The notes beneath the pieces were generated by a model. It ran no database searches and was not told the DNA's origin. It saw nothing but the letters and a program-made list of their open reading frames with translations. From assembly GCF_004364345.1 (NCBI RefSeq), contig NZ_SOCA01000004.1, positions 270,722 to 334,721 of the forward strand: 64,000 nt of DNA. The letters run 5' to 3'. Source of the stretch: Prosthecobacter fusiformis (GTDB taxonomy: Bacteria > Verrucomicrobiota > Verrucomicrobiia > Verrucomicrobiales > Verrucomicrobiaceae). Below are positions 18,072 through 27,000 of this stretch, one piece after another (within the stretch, counting starts at the first letter, position 1; each line of letters opens with the position of its first letter). Made by a program: the position numbers and the translations under genes.

Positions 18072-18518
18072 ATGACAAGCGATGCCTCTCCTCTGACCAT
18101 GGTTAGCCGGCATGTGAAAAGGCTGCTTCGTACTCCGTGGTTTCAACCCGAGGGATCGGAGTTTGAACAATGTGATACCTTTTTGGAAACCACTGAAGGA
18201 TATGTCTGGCGGATTTTTGATCCTGATTGGTCGGGGCCTCCCATGACTGCTGGCGAGGTAGGCTGCTTACAGTTGGTTGAGGATAGTCTGGAAGACCATG
18301 TCAGCAGCGAAGTTCGCAAGTTGATTATCGGCTCTGAAATTGTTGCGGTCAGTGATCAAACTATATTTGGAAGCATGGGCATTGTTTTGTCCACGGGTGT
18401 CATGGTTGGAATGAATATCTATTGCTCTCGAATCGGATGGGACGCCATCCTCTTATCCGAACTGGAAAAAGAATACTTGGATGAGATGGTTACCGTAGCT
18501 GGGCGTCTTCCGATTTGA
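18072..18518 (+). CDS. Orphan hypothetical protein, immunity-protein-like composition
   Basis: The 148-residue product is soluble and acidic, with no signal peptide or transmembrane helix. It has an early basic stretch (HVKRLLRTPWFQ) and then mixed alpha/beta-looking sequence with aromatic residues (EGYVWRIFDPDWSGPP). Its base composition is lower in G+C than its neighbours, and it sits alone between the repeat array and a gene-free stretch. Together these suggest recent acquisition. Small acidic orphans like this are often immunity proteins of polymorphic toxins, but no toxin gene is nearby and no family motif is recognised. Function unknown. Confidence 0.6.
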   Translation: MTSDASPLTMVSRHVKRLLRTPWFQPEGSEFEQCDTFLETTEGYVWRIFDPDWSGPPMTAGEVGCLQLVEDSLEDHVSSEVRKLIIGSEIVAVSDQTIFGSMGIVLSTGVMVGMNIYCSRIGWDAILLSELEKEYLDEMVTVAGRLPI

Positions 18519-18689
18519 AGACATATCACTGGGTGAATACTGATCATCCTATGCCATGCTTGGAATCCGTTCGTTGAACTGGAAAATGTAAGGTCGGATT
18601 CTCTGACTTCTTTCTATCCGTCAAACCGCACCTCCATTATTTCCGAGGTTGAGCTAAGCCCAATGAGAGAATCCGTTATTGGTGAAAAA

Positions 18690-18712
18690 CCGCGCCTTAA
18701 AAAAGGCGCAGT
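18690..18712. terminator. Hairpin in the 393-bp gene-free interval 18519-18911
   Basis: GCGCCTT and AAGGCGC pair across AAAA (18692-18709), extended by further A/C-G/T pairs. Read on the minus strand it is followed by TTTTT, so it may back up the FAD-gene terminator. The rest of 18519-18862 shows no gene: its small ORFs are short and without recognisable content. Confidence 0.5.
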
Positions 18713-18862
18713 TATGAGACAGACGCCCCTCTGCGGCTGGGGAATGATCATTCGTTCGATAAGCTTCGTTGAAGCTCTGGCTTACAGCAAGAGGAGGTGG
18801 TGAAATCGTAGGACCTCCTGTGGAATGTATCCAGCGTTCCATGATCAGCGTTTTTGGAAAAC

Positions 18863-18888
18863 AAAGCCCGGCTTTTCGGCCGGGCTTT
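18863..18888 (-). terminator. Terminator of the FAD/golvesin-domain gene
   Basis: AAAGCCCGGC and GCCGGGCTTT form a perfect 10-bp stem with a 6-nt loop, 24 bp after the stop of the minus-strand FAD gene. On that strand it runs into TTTGTTTT. Confidence 0.85.
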
Positions 18889-18911
18889 GCATCACCGAAG
18901 ATGAGGAAAAC

Positions 18912-20993
18912 TTATTTGGCGATCCACTGGATTCCGTCGATGACGACGTAGCCGTCGGTGCCGGCGTTGGTGATGGAGACTTCGGCGTTGGTGTCGAAAT
19001 CGAAGGTGCCGAGGGAAATGCCGAGGCCGTCCACGTCGCCTTCTTTTTTCTGGTTCACGGTGACTTTGGTTTCGCCGCCGGCGTGCTTAACGGTGACAGG
19101 GACGTTGCTGGCGCGGTTGTTGCTAGGCGCGTAGGCGAAGATGACTTCATATTTGCCGGCTTTGGGCAGGGTGGCCTTGAAGGTGGCGGCGCGTTCACCC
19201 TTGTAGGCGTTGCCATCATGGCTGTAGCCGTTGCCAATGAATTTTTTGGCAGCGCCTCCATTTTGCCAGTCGCCAATTTTGGTGGCGGTGGCATCGTCCA
19301 GGACCGTGCCTTTCATGCTCTTTGGGTCCACGCCGCGTGCGCTGGTGGGGCCGGTGTATTCGAGGATCTGGCCGTCTTTGACGAGTTGCTCGCGCAGCTT
19401 GTCATAAGGGACTTTTTGCACCGGCAGGTTGCCATCGATGGCGAGGACGGCGGCGCTGGCGGCGGACTGGCCGAGGATCATGAACACGGGCTCCATGCGG
19501 ATGGAACCGTATGCAATGTGGCTGGCGGACATGGCCACGGGGACGAGGAGGTTTGACCCCTGGCCTTCTTTCGGGACGAGGGCACCGTAGGCGATGGCAT
19601 AAGGGCCGTTGGTGCTGACGCCGATGTCGCCTTCATTCTGCACGTAGCCTTCGGCGGTGATGTGACGCTGGACGTTGTGGCTATCAATGGTGTAGCTGCC
19701 CATGCCGACGGAATCCGGGGTGGGCTTCATTTTGCGGAGTTCGTTTTCGGTCATGACGAAGTGGCCGATCATGCGGCGGGCTTCGCGGATGTAGAGCTGG
19801 TGGGACCAGTTGCCGTTGTCGGTGAACTCGTCCTTGGGCAGGCCCCAGGTGTTCAGTTCTTCCTGGACGTTTTTTGGGACGCGTGGGTCGTTGGCGACGA
19901 ACCAAAGGAGGCCCTGCTGGTAGGTGCGGTGCTCGGCGATGATCTCGCGGCGGCGCTCATAGCTGGCTTCGGGGTAGTCGTAGTTATAGCCGATGTTGTC
20001 GAAGCTGAAGGGGCCGTGGTTGTTGGTATCCGTCTTGTGGTTGGGGATGGGGTCAAACTTGCCGAAGAATTCGCCCCAGCCGGTATTCAGGATGCGGAGG
20101 AGGAGCTCATACTGGGTGGCATCGTAACCTTCGGGCTTGGGGAAGGGGATGCGGTTGGCGGGATCGTTGGTGTAGCAGGCGCGGAAGCAATAGGCCTGGA
20201 CGCGCTTGTCGCCTTCGCCTTTGACGCCGGGATCCTCCGTGCTGATGCGTGCGAGGACGCCGCTTTTGGGATCGCCCGGGATTTTATAAGGGCTGATGGG
20301 TTCCTTCACGGCACCGAAGTGGTGCTTGTGATGAAGCACTCCGACTTGCACACCGTTGTGCTCTTCGCCATAGACGCTGTTTGCCTCGCGCCCGACGTGG
20401 TAATCCACTCCGGCAGCGGCCATGAGGTCGCCCTCATAGGTGGTGTCGATGAACATTTTGCCGCTGTAGGTATTGCCATCAAGGGTGGTGATGGAGACGA
20501 TTTTGTCGCCTTCCTTTTTCACGCCTTTGGCGCGGTCCAGCCAGGCATCGCGGACGACGGTGATGTTTTGTTCCTTGATCCAGGCTTCGAAGATTTTTTC
20601 CGCAGCGCTGGGCTCGAAGATCCACATGGTGCGGTTTTCACCGTCCATGGCTGGGGTGCCCTGGCCTTTGTTGCCGTATTCGCTTTTCTTCTGCTGCACC
20701 CAGGAGGAGTCCTTGTCGTAGTGCATGTAGATGCGGTGATAAAACTCGCGGGAGAGGCCACCGATGACGGCTTTGTTGCCAGTATCCGTGAAGCCGAGAC
20801 CGCCGCTGCTGAGGCCGCCGAGGTGCTTATCCGGGCTGACGATGATGACGGATTTGCCCATCTTTTTCACCTGAATAGCGGAGGTGATGGCGGCGCAGGT
20901 GCCGCCATAGATCACGACATCGTGCTCCGCGGTGGCTGCCTGGGCGGCAAGATTGAACGACAAAAGGGCGAAGAGGCAGGTTGGGACTCTCAT
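18912..20993 (-). CDS. Secreted FAD-dependent oxidoreductase with golvesin/xanthan-lyase-type C-terminal domain
   Basis: The 693-residue protein starts with signal peptide MRVPTCLFALLSFNLAAQA. Residues 24-540 are an FAD_oxidored (PF12831-type) domain: HDVVIYGGTCAAITSAIQVK (dinucleotide fold), HLGGLSSGGLGFTD, MFIDTTYEGDLMAAAGV, and the late QSAASAAVLAID. The last ~140 residues (WQNGG...TFKATLPKAGKYEVIFAYAPS...VVIDGIQWIA) form the beta-sandwich found in golvesin and xanthan-lyase-like proteins, probably carbohydrate-binding. Substrate unknown; a surface polysaccharide is a reasonable guess. A secreted FAD enzyme must either fold before export or load FAD outside, and the signal lacks a clear twin-Arg motif. 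It has its own terminator. Confidence 0.88.
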   Translation of the reverse strand: MRVPTCLFALLSFNLAAQAATAEHDVVIYGGTCAAITSAIQVKKMGKSVIIVSPDKHLGGLSSGGLGFTDTGNKAVIGGLSREFYHRIYMHYDKDSSWVQQKKSEYGNKGQGTPAMDGENRTMWIFEPSAAEKIFEAWIKEQNITVVRDAWLDRAKGVKKEGDKIVSITTLDGNTYSGKMFIDTTYEGDLMAAAGVDYHVGREANSVYGEEHNGVQVGVLHHKHHFGAVKEPISPYKIPGDPKSGVLARISTEDPGVKGEGDKRVQAYCFRACYTNDPANRIPFPKPEGYDATQYELLLRILNTGWGEFFGKFDPIPNHKTDTNNHGPFSFDNIGYNYDYPEASYERRREIIAEHRTYQQGLLWFVANDPRVPKNVQEELNTWGLPKDEFTDNGNWSHQLYIREARRMIGHFVMTENELRKMKPTPDSVGMGSYTIDSHNVQRHITAEGYVQNEGDIGVSTNGPYAIAYGALVPKEGQGSNLLVPVAMSASHIAYGSIRMEPVFMILGQSAASAAVLAIDGNLPVQKVPYDKLREQLVKDGQILEYTGPTSARGVDPKSMKGTVLDDATATKIGDWQNGGAAKKFIGNGYSHDGNAYKGERAATFKATLPKAGKYEVIFAYAPSNNRASNVPVTVKHAGGETKVTVNQKKEGDVDGLGISLGTFDFDTNAEVSITNAGTDGYVVIDGIQWIAK

Positions 20994-21031
20994 GAGGGGT
21001 GTATTGGGCCAGACGTAGGCGCTTTGTCAAC

Positions 21032-21784
21032 CTACGGGGTGGAGGCGGGGGCACCTTTCCTTGGCTTTCGAAATATGAGACCAACCATGCCCCCGATGAA
21101 GACGAAGATGAGGATGTTAACGAGGTTCAGTCGCCAAAAACTGTGGGTGGGCGGGGGAGATGCAGGGGCGGGCTTTTGAAAAAGATCCTCCACGGCAAAA
21201 CCGGTGTCATAGCTGTAATCCGGCTGGTGGGGGGTGAAGGGTACCTGCATGACCAGGGTCCCTTGCTCATAGCTGGCCTGGACGGAGGCCAGCTCACCGA
21301 GCTGCGGAAAGAAGGTGAATTCCATCCAGGCATTGGCGATGACCTCCGCTGAGGGGAGGGTGAAGAAGACATCCACTGAGCGGTCTGCGGTGCGTAGGTC
21401 CACGGGTTCGCTGCCGGGCCAAAGGGGCTCCCAACGGGCGATGGTACCCAGGCCTGTGGGGTGGTCATTGATGCGGATTAAAACGTGCTTCTGGAGGAAC
21501 TGGGTGAGGGCGGGCTTGACGGCATTGAGTTCGGCCGGGGCCAGGAAGTGATCCTGGTCTTTATCCAGCGGCATCATGCGGGCGAGAGTGAAGAGGCTGA
21601 AGGTGAAGCGGAGCTCAAGCTGCTGCCGCTCCACCAGAATACGCAGCGGGGTGACATCGGCCGGGTGGGCGGATGCGGGGAGGGGGAGGATGCAAGCCAG
21701 AAGGAAGGCCCCCTTGATCAGCCTGGCCAGGAAGCATGAGCAGATAGGATCAAGGATGCTTCTTCGCATGGCGAATGGCGACAT
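21032..21784 (-). CDS. Secreted/anchored protein with EF-hand-like loop and C-terminal transmembrane helix
   Basis: The 250-residue protein has a signal-like hydrophobic segment (about 18-37) ending PASA|HP. A globular domain follows (LRILVERQQLELRFTFSLFT), with a possible calcium loop DKDQDHFLAPAEL (about 74-86). One transmembrane helix (about 217-236) and a basic tail complete it. The N-terminal domain recalls the extracytoplasmic part of HupE/UreJ-type membrane proteins, but the multi-helix HupE core is absent. Its start overlaps the upstream gene by 35 bp (an internal ATG at 21769 is an alternative), so the pair is translationally coupled. Function unknown. Confidence 0.65.
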   Translation of the reverse strand: MSPFAMRRSILDPICSCFLARLIKGAFLLACILPLPASAHPADVTPLRILVERQQLELRFTFSLFTLARMMPLDKDQDHFLAPAELNAVKPALTQFLQKHVLIRINDHPTGLGTIARWEPLWPGSEPVDLRTADRSVDVFFTLPSAEVIANAWMEFTFFPQLGELASVQASYEQGTLVMQVPFTPHQPDYSYDTGFAVEDLFQKPAPASPPPTHSFWRLNLVNILIFVFIGGMVGLIFRKPRKGAPASTP

Positions 21785-22265
21785 AAAGAAGAACCGCTCC
21801 GGGCACAGGAAAAATCACCTCGTCAAGCCATGTCTTATCCAAGCCGCCACAGAGGCATGATCTCAGCGACAGCCAAGGCGAAACCATGCCGCAAACAGCT
21901 GTTGCCATGGCAATGAGTGTCCAGCGGAAAATGCGGCTATGGACTTGTTCACTGGATCTGGCGCTGAGCATGCCGAATCCGAAGCCCATCAAGCCGATGC
22001 CCATCAGCATAGACAAAGGTGCCTCAGGCTTTAGATAGATGATGAGGCGGGTAAGGGGCGGCTGTAAGATGCTTGCAACAAAAGGGCGGGACGTTTCATT
22101 AAAATCGCCATGGTTGATCTCACAAACCAACGTATTTTCCATCCGGTAGACGATCATCCAGCCCATCATCAGGAGCCAAGAAATAGACATGCCCTCCAAG
22201 AGGGCCAGACTGCGTCTGCGCCATGCCGGGTTATTGCCTGAAGAAGGTCTATGTGGCGTATCCAA
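21750..22265 (-). CDS. Small integral membrane protein, unknown function
   Basis: The 171-residue protein has four predicted transmembrane helices (about 23-40, 82-100, 112-130, 147-163). A loop between the first two carries ENTLVCEINHGDFNE, probably outside the membrane. A Cys pair (CLCGG) lies before the last helix. No family was recognised. It overlaps the start of the next gene and is read divergently from the PQQ-propeller gene, with 98 bp between the two starts. Confidence 0.6.
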   Translation of the reverse strand: MDTPHRPSSGNNPAWRRRSLALLEGMSISWLLMMGWMIVYRMENTLVCEINHGDFNETSRPFVASILQPPLTRLIIYLKPEAPLSMLMGIGLMGFGFGMLSARSSEQVHSRIFRWTLIAMATAVCGMVSPWLSLRSCLCGGLDKTWLDEVIFPVPGAVLLYVAIRHAKKHP

Positions 22266-22363
22266 TATCTGAGTCTGACATTTTAAACTATCCCAGCCAA
22301 GAATTTAATGAGGCTGCCTGTTTGAAAGTCCTCGGGTGAGCTCTTCGTTCATCATTAAATCTT

Positions 22364-23914
22364 ATGCGCCTCGTTTCTACCCTGACCCTGCTTTCTCTTT
22401 CCACCGCACTGGCTGACTGGCCGCAATGGCGGGGGCCTGGCCGTGATGGGGTGTCCACGGATACGACGCCGATCGCGGAGAGTTTCCCGGAGGAGGGGCT
22501 GACGAAGGTGTGGGAGAGCGACTTTATCCCGAGTGATCACTTGGGGGGGCATGGCAGCCCGGTGGTGGCGGGGGAGCAGGCTTTTATTTCGGTGGTGTGG
22601 CATGACAAGGTGCCTTCAGAGCAGCGGGAGATTGATTCTGAGGTGATGCAGCAGATGAACTATCGAGGCACGTCGCCGGAACTGGCTAAAAAGATGGAGG
22701 CTGACCGCCTCTCCATGCCGGCCATGCGCGGGGCGAAGCTGGAGGAATGGCTGGTGGCGTGGCGCAAAGAAAACCTGAGCAAGAAGGAGGACCTGAGCCT
22801 GGGCAAGTGGGCGGAGTCCCGCTTTAAGGCAGGGAAGACGGCGCTGCCGCTGGAGGAGCTGGCGAAGGTCTCGAAGCGCCAGGGGAAACCCTTTGCCAAT
22901 GTGGAGGAATTTAAGCTGTGGATGGACAAGGAGCAGCTCTCGCAGCCGGTGAAGGACAAGCTGATGGTGGCGGTGCCGAATACGATCAAGGTGGCGAAGG
23001 ATGTGGTCGTGTGCCTGGACATCAACACGGGCAAGGAAGTCTGGAAGTTCGAGGCTGAAGGCAAGCCAACGGGCCGCAGCTCCAGCAGCACGGCGGCGGT
23101 GGTGGATGAAAAGGTGTATGCCGCAGGCAGCACGCATTTGTACTGCATCAGCCAAAAGGACGGTAAAATGATCTGGAAGGCACCGCTGCCGGCGGGTGGT
23201 CCAGCGGCCTCGCCACTGGTGGTGGGGGATGTGGTCTATATGGCGGCAGGCCGTGCGCAGGCCTTTTCTACAGCGGAGGGAAAGATCCTGTGGGAGCAGA
23301 AGGAAGCCAGCGGCAATACCGGCAGCCCGGTGCTGTGGACGCCGGAATCTGGTGAACCAGTGCTCTTAATCGTGGGTGCGAAGGCTCTCCATGGCCTATC
23401 TCCCAAGGATGGAAAAGTGCTGTGGGATGTAGAAGGTGGCGGCCAGTCCACTCCGGTCTCACAGGGGGACTGGCTGGTGATTTACAGCGGGGCGAAGGAT
23501 GTGGGTCTGCGCGCTTATCAATATGTGAAGGACGCAGAGCCGAAGGCGGCTTGGTCGCACTACTGGGAGACGGTGCGCTACAGCGGCAGCCCGATCATCC
23601 ATGAGGGCCATGTGTATCTGACCTGTGGCGGCAAGCACCAGTGCGTGGAGCTGGCCGGTGGGAAAGTGAACTGGCTGGAAAATGAGGTCAATAGCACCAT
23701 CACGTCGCCGATTTTGGCGGATGGAAAGCTGATCGTGTATGAAAACAACGGCAGCCACCTGCGCATGGTGAAGGCGGAGGCGGGCGGCTATCAGCAGCTC
23801 GGCCGGGCCAAGGTGGAAGGCATGGGCTGCACGTCCCCGGCGCTGAGCAACGGCAAGCTGATCGTCCGCCAGCGGGAAAAGCTGGTGTGTTTTGACCTGC
23901 GTCCGAAGCAGTGA
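22364..23914 (+). CDS. Secreted PQQ-like beta-propeller protein (BamB-like repeats)
   Basis: The 516-residue protein begins with a short signal peptide (MRLVSTLTLLSLSTALA) followed by DWPQWRGPGRDGVS, the hallmark opening of Planctomycete/Verrucomicrobia PQQ-propeller proteins. Blade motifs recur: ITGKEVWKFEAE-like (DINTGKEVWKF), QKDGKMIWKAPL, TAEGKILWEQKEA, KDGKVLWDVEGGG and LAGGKVNWLEN. Residues ~75-200 are a helical, charged insertion between the first blade and the rest. No catalytic Asp/disulfide of PQQ alcohol dehydrogenases is evident, so a binding or scaffold role is more likely than dehydrogenase activity. Confidence 0.85.
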   Translation: MRLVSTLTLLSLSTALADWPQWRGPGRDGVSTDTTPIAESFPEEGLTKVWESDFIPSDHLGGHGSPVVAGEQAFISVVWHDKVPSEQREIDSEVMQQMNYRGTSPELAKKMEADRLSMPAMRGAKLEEWLVAWRKENLSKKEDLSLGKWAESRFKAGKTALPLEELAKVSKRQGKPFANVEEFKLWMDKEQLSQPVKDKLMVAVPNTIKVAKDVVVCLDINTGKEVWKFEAEGKPTGRSSSSTAAVVDEKVYAAGSTHLYCISQKDGKMIWKAPLPAGGPAASPLVVGDVVYMAAGRAQAFSTAEGKILWEQKEASGNTGSPVLWTPESGEPVLLIVGAKALHGLSPKDGKVLWDVEGGGQSTPVSQGDWLVIYSGAKDVGLRAYQYVKDAEPKAAWSHYWETVRYSGSPIIHEGHVYLTCGGKHQCVELAGGKVNWLENEVNSTITSPILADGKLIVYENNGSHLRMVKAEAGGYQQLGRAKVEGMGCTSPALSNGKLIVRQREKLVCFDLRPKQ

Positions 23915-24049
23915 GGTGTGGCGGGATTCGCCATTTTGGAGGACCTTTGCGCTCTTTGACGAAGGGGCGGAGGTGGTTTTCGTCGTGATTCAAGGCTGAA
24001 AGAAAGCATTCTGGAATTTAACGGACGCTAATTATAAAGGCGAAAATTA

Positions 24050-24077
24050 TTGAAATTATATTGAGTGTGATTAGAAT
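24050..24077 (+). promoter_or_regulatory. Candidate promoter of the giant surface-protein gene
   Basis: TTGAAA (24050-24055) and TAGAAT (24072-24077) are 16 bp apart in an A/T-rich stretch directly before the giant ORF. Transcription would start near 24084, leaving a leader of only ~12 nt, and no Shine-Dalgarno sequence precedes the ATG at 24096. Position and match are suggestive only. Confidence 0.35.
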
Positions 24078-24095
24078 GCGGCCATTCTTTATAAA

Positions 24096-27000
24096 ATGGG
24101 CATTCTCTGTGGTTACTGGCGACACTTGGGCGACTCACCTTCGGGCGCGCTTAAGTCTGTTGCAGTAGGTGGCCGTGCAATCGCACGGGCAGCGAGCCTT
24201 TTTGTGCTCATGGGACTGGCCTGTACACAGGCCTCTGCGCAGACGGTGGGAACGCAGTATAAGGTCACGCGCGTGGGTAGGGATGTGCTGGGTGGACAAG
24301 GGTATTTTCAGTCCCAGAACATCATGGCGATTTCGCCGGACGGGCGCTATGCCACAGGGGTGCGCTTTGGCAGTACAACGCGCGCGTTTTTGATGACGAC
24401 GACGCTGCCGGTGGTGACGGATCTGGCTAAAGTGGACTCCTCCCATCCGTATGCGTACGGCAAGGATGTGAATGATGAGGGTGATGTGGTGGGCTATGAA
24501 AAATGGACGGCGGGGAATACGGTGAACATTATCCCGTGGTTTTATGACCGCAGCGCGGGCACGGTGACATCGCTCTACAATGCGCTGAATCCCACGGCGA
24601 CTGCCATCCCGACGGCGATCACGGCCGGGAGTACCCATGCTTTTGGAACGGTGGATGTGGACGGGCCTTTGGGGGCAGGAGCCAGCCAGGGTGTGTATTG
24701 GAATTTGAGCACACGGGCACGGACAAATATCCCAGGGGTTCGGGAAGTGCTGGACGCTTCGGCCGATGGCAGTGTGCTGCTGGTGGTGGACAGTGCCGGG
24801 CTGGGCAAGATCCTGCGCGGCAGTGTGGCCTCCGGCTGGACGACGACGGTGGCGAGCTTTGGCTATATCCACGGCGGCAAAGTGAGTCCGGATGGCCGCT
24901 ATGTGGGCACGACGGAAGTGGAAAACGACTGCCTCATGGGCCCGCTGGTGTTTGATACGGTGGCAGGCACGCGGACGAATCTGGCGATGCAGTCCGGGGA
25001 TACGCTGGGTGCGACGGTGGGTGCCATCAGCGATACCGGACGGGTGCTAGGCTCTGTGCAGACGACCAACGTTGCGGGCAGCTTTTCGGTGATGTGGTTA
25101 ACGCCAACCAGCAGCTACACCACCTTCCTTAATGTGCTGGTCAGCGATGGCCATGCGGCGCAGGACTCGACCTATTATGCCTGGAATCTTTACAACGGTG
25201 GCGATGGCATTTCGGCCAATGGCCAGACGATGAGCATCTATGGACGGAACATTTCAGCGGTGGAGGATTCGATGCTTTTCCAGCAGAATTGCAGCACGAT
25301 CACGCTGAATCCGACGAGCCTGAGCAATGCACCATTGGGCTCAGCGTATAGCCAGACTATTTCAGCCACCGGTGGCACGGCTCCCTATGTGTATAGTCTC
25401 AGCAGTGGCAGCATGCCTGCGGGGCTGACTTTGAGTCCTTTCACAGGGGTGATTTCTGGCACACGCACCACCCTGGATGCGACGAACTTCACGGTGCGGG
25501 CGGTGGATGCTATCGGATGTAGTGGATCACGCAGCTACAGCTTTGCACAGATTTGCGGCACAGTTACGCTTTTGCCGGTGTCGCCTGCCAATGCGGTGAT
25601 CAATAGCAGCTATAGCCAGACATTCACGGCCAGTGGTGGCAACAGTCCCTATACCTGGGCGGTGACGGGCGGTTCTTTACCCACCGGGCTGAGCCTGAAC
25701 AGCTCCACAGGTGTCATCAGCGGTACACCAACGGTGGCCAACAGCGGGGCAAATATCACGCTGAGGGCGACGGACAGCGTAGGCTGCCAGGGGACTGCGC
25801 AAGTAACATTGGTGGTATGCCCGACGATCACTATGAGCCCGTCTTCTTTTTCAAACGGGACGTTAGGCCTGAACTATACCGCCACCGTATCCGCCAATAC
25901 GGGTACGCCACCGCATACCTTTACGGTTGCCAGCGGCAGCCTGCCCGCAGGGCTGTCTTTGAATTCGGCAAGCGGAGTGATCTCGGGGATGCCGACTACT
26001 GCGGCGACTGCAACACTGACGATGCGCGCAACAGATGCCAACGGTTGCACGGGCACCCGAGCTTATACATTAAAGATCAATGCGGCCGCATCCGATTTCG
26101 GGGATTACAGCCTGTTTGGTACTGCCAGCAGTACGGTCAACAGCCGTCTTCGCCTCGGTGCGCTGGTGGATGCAGAAGGCGGTGCTATCACGAACGAGAC
26201 GGCTACCGGCGATGATGAATTTGGTTCGGACGATGAAGATGGGGTGACCTTTACCGAGCTTGTGCAAGGTCAGGCGGGGACGGCAACGGTGCGCCTCACC
26301 AACACCCGTGGCTCGACATCCCGCTTGAACATGTGGATCGACTGGAACGGGGATGGCACTTTGAGCAGCACTGAGCAGGTGGCGAGCAATGTGTCTATTT
26401 CCAACGGTACGAACAATGCCAGCCGCGCCGTCAACTTTACGGTGCCGACAACGGCTGTGGAAGGCCAGATCGGTGCGCGGGTGAGGTTGACCTCCACTTC
26501 CAATCCGGGCAGCACGGGAGCCAGTGGAATTGGGGAGGTGGAGGATTATCTCGTCACCGTCAAAAGCCTGTGCCCATCTTTTGCCGTCATCGTGGTGAAC
26601 TATAACAACAACACGATGAGCCGTTTCAATGGGGAAAATGGAGCGCATCTGGCCACTTGGTCCCCCTCGGGATTGAGTGCGCCTAACTATGGATACCGTG
26701 TCAGTGACAATACGCTTTTGGTGGCGAACGGATCCGCCAGCACCATCACCAAGCACAACCCATTTACGGGTGCTCTTATCAGTACCCTAGTTCCAGCCGG
26801 GCGAGGTCTGAACTTCCCTTACCAGATGGCAGTGGCACAGGATACAAGCATCTACATTGCCAACCAAAACGCGAACAATGTGCTCCGTTTCAACCAGACG
26901 ACTGGAGAGGTTTTGGGCACGGTGCTCACCACCACCACACCAGCGGGTCTGGTGTTTGATGAGTCTAACCGTCTGTTCATCACGCAGAACATCTCTGGTG

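Noticed and set aside
19662..21179. 505-codon plus-strand frame, and a second at 18825-19556
   Set aside because: Both are antisense to the FAD/golvesin gene, which has a signal peptide, FAD motifs and a terminator. Composition is typical of a shadow frame.
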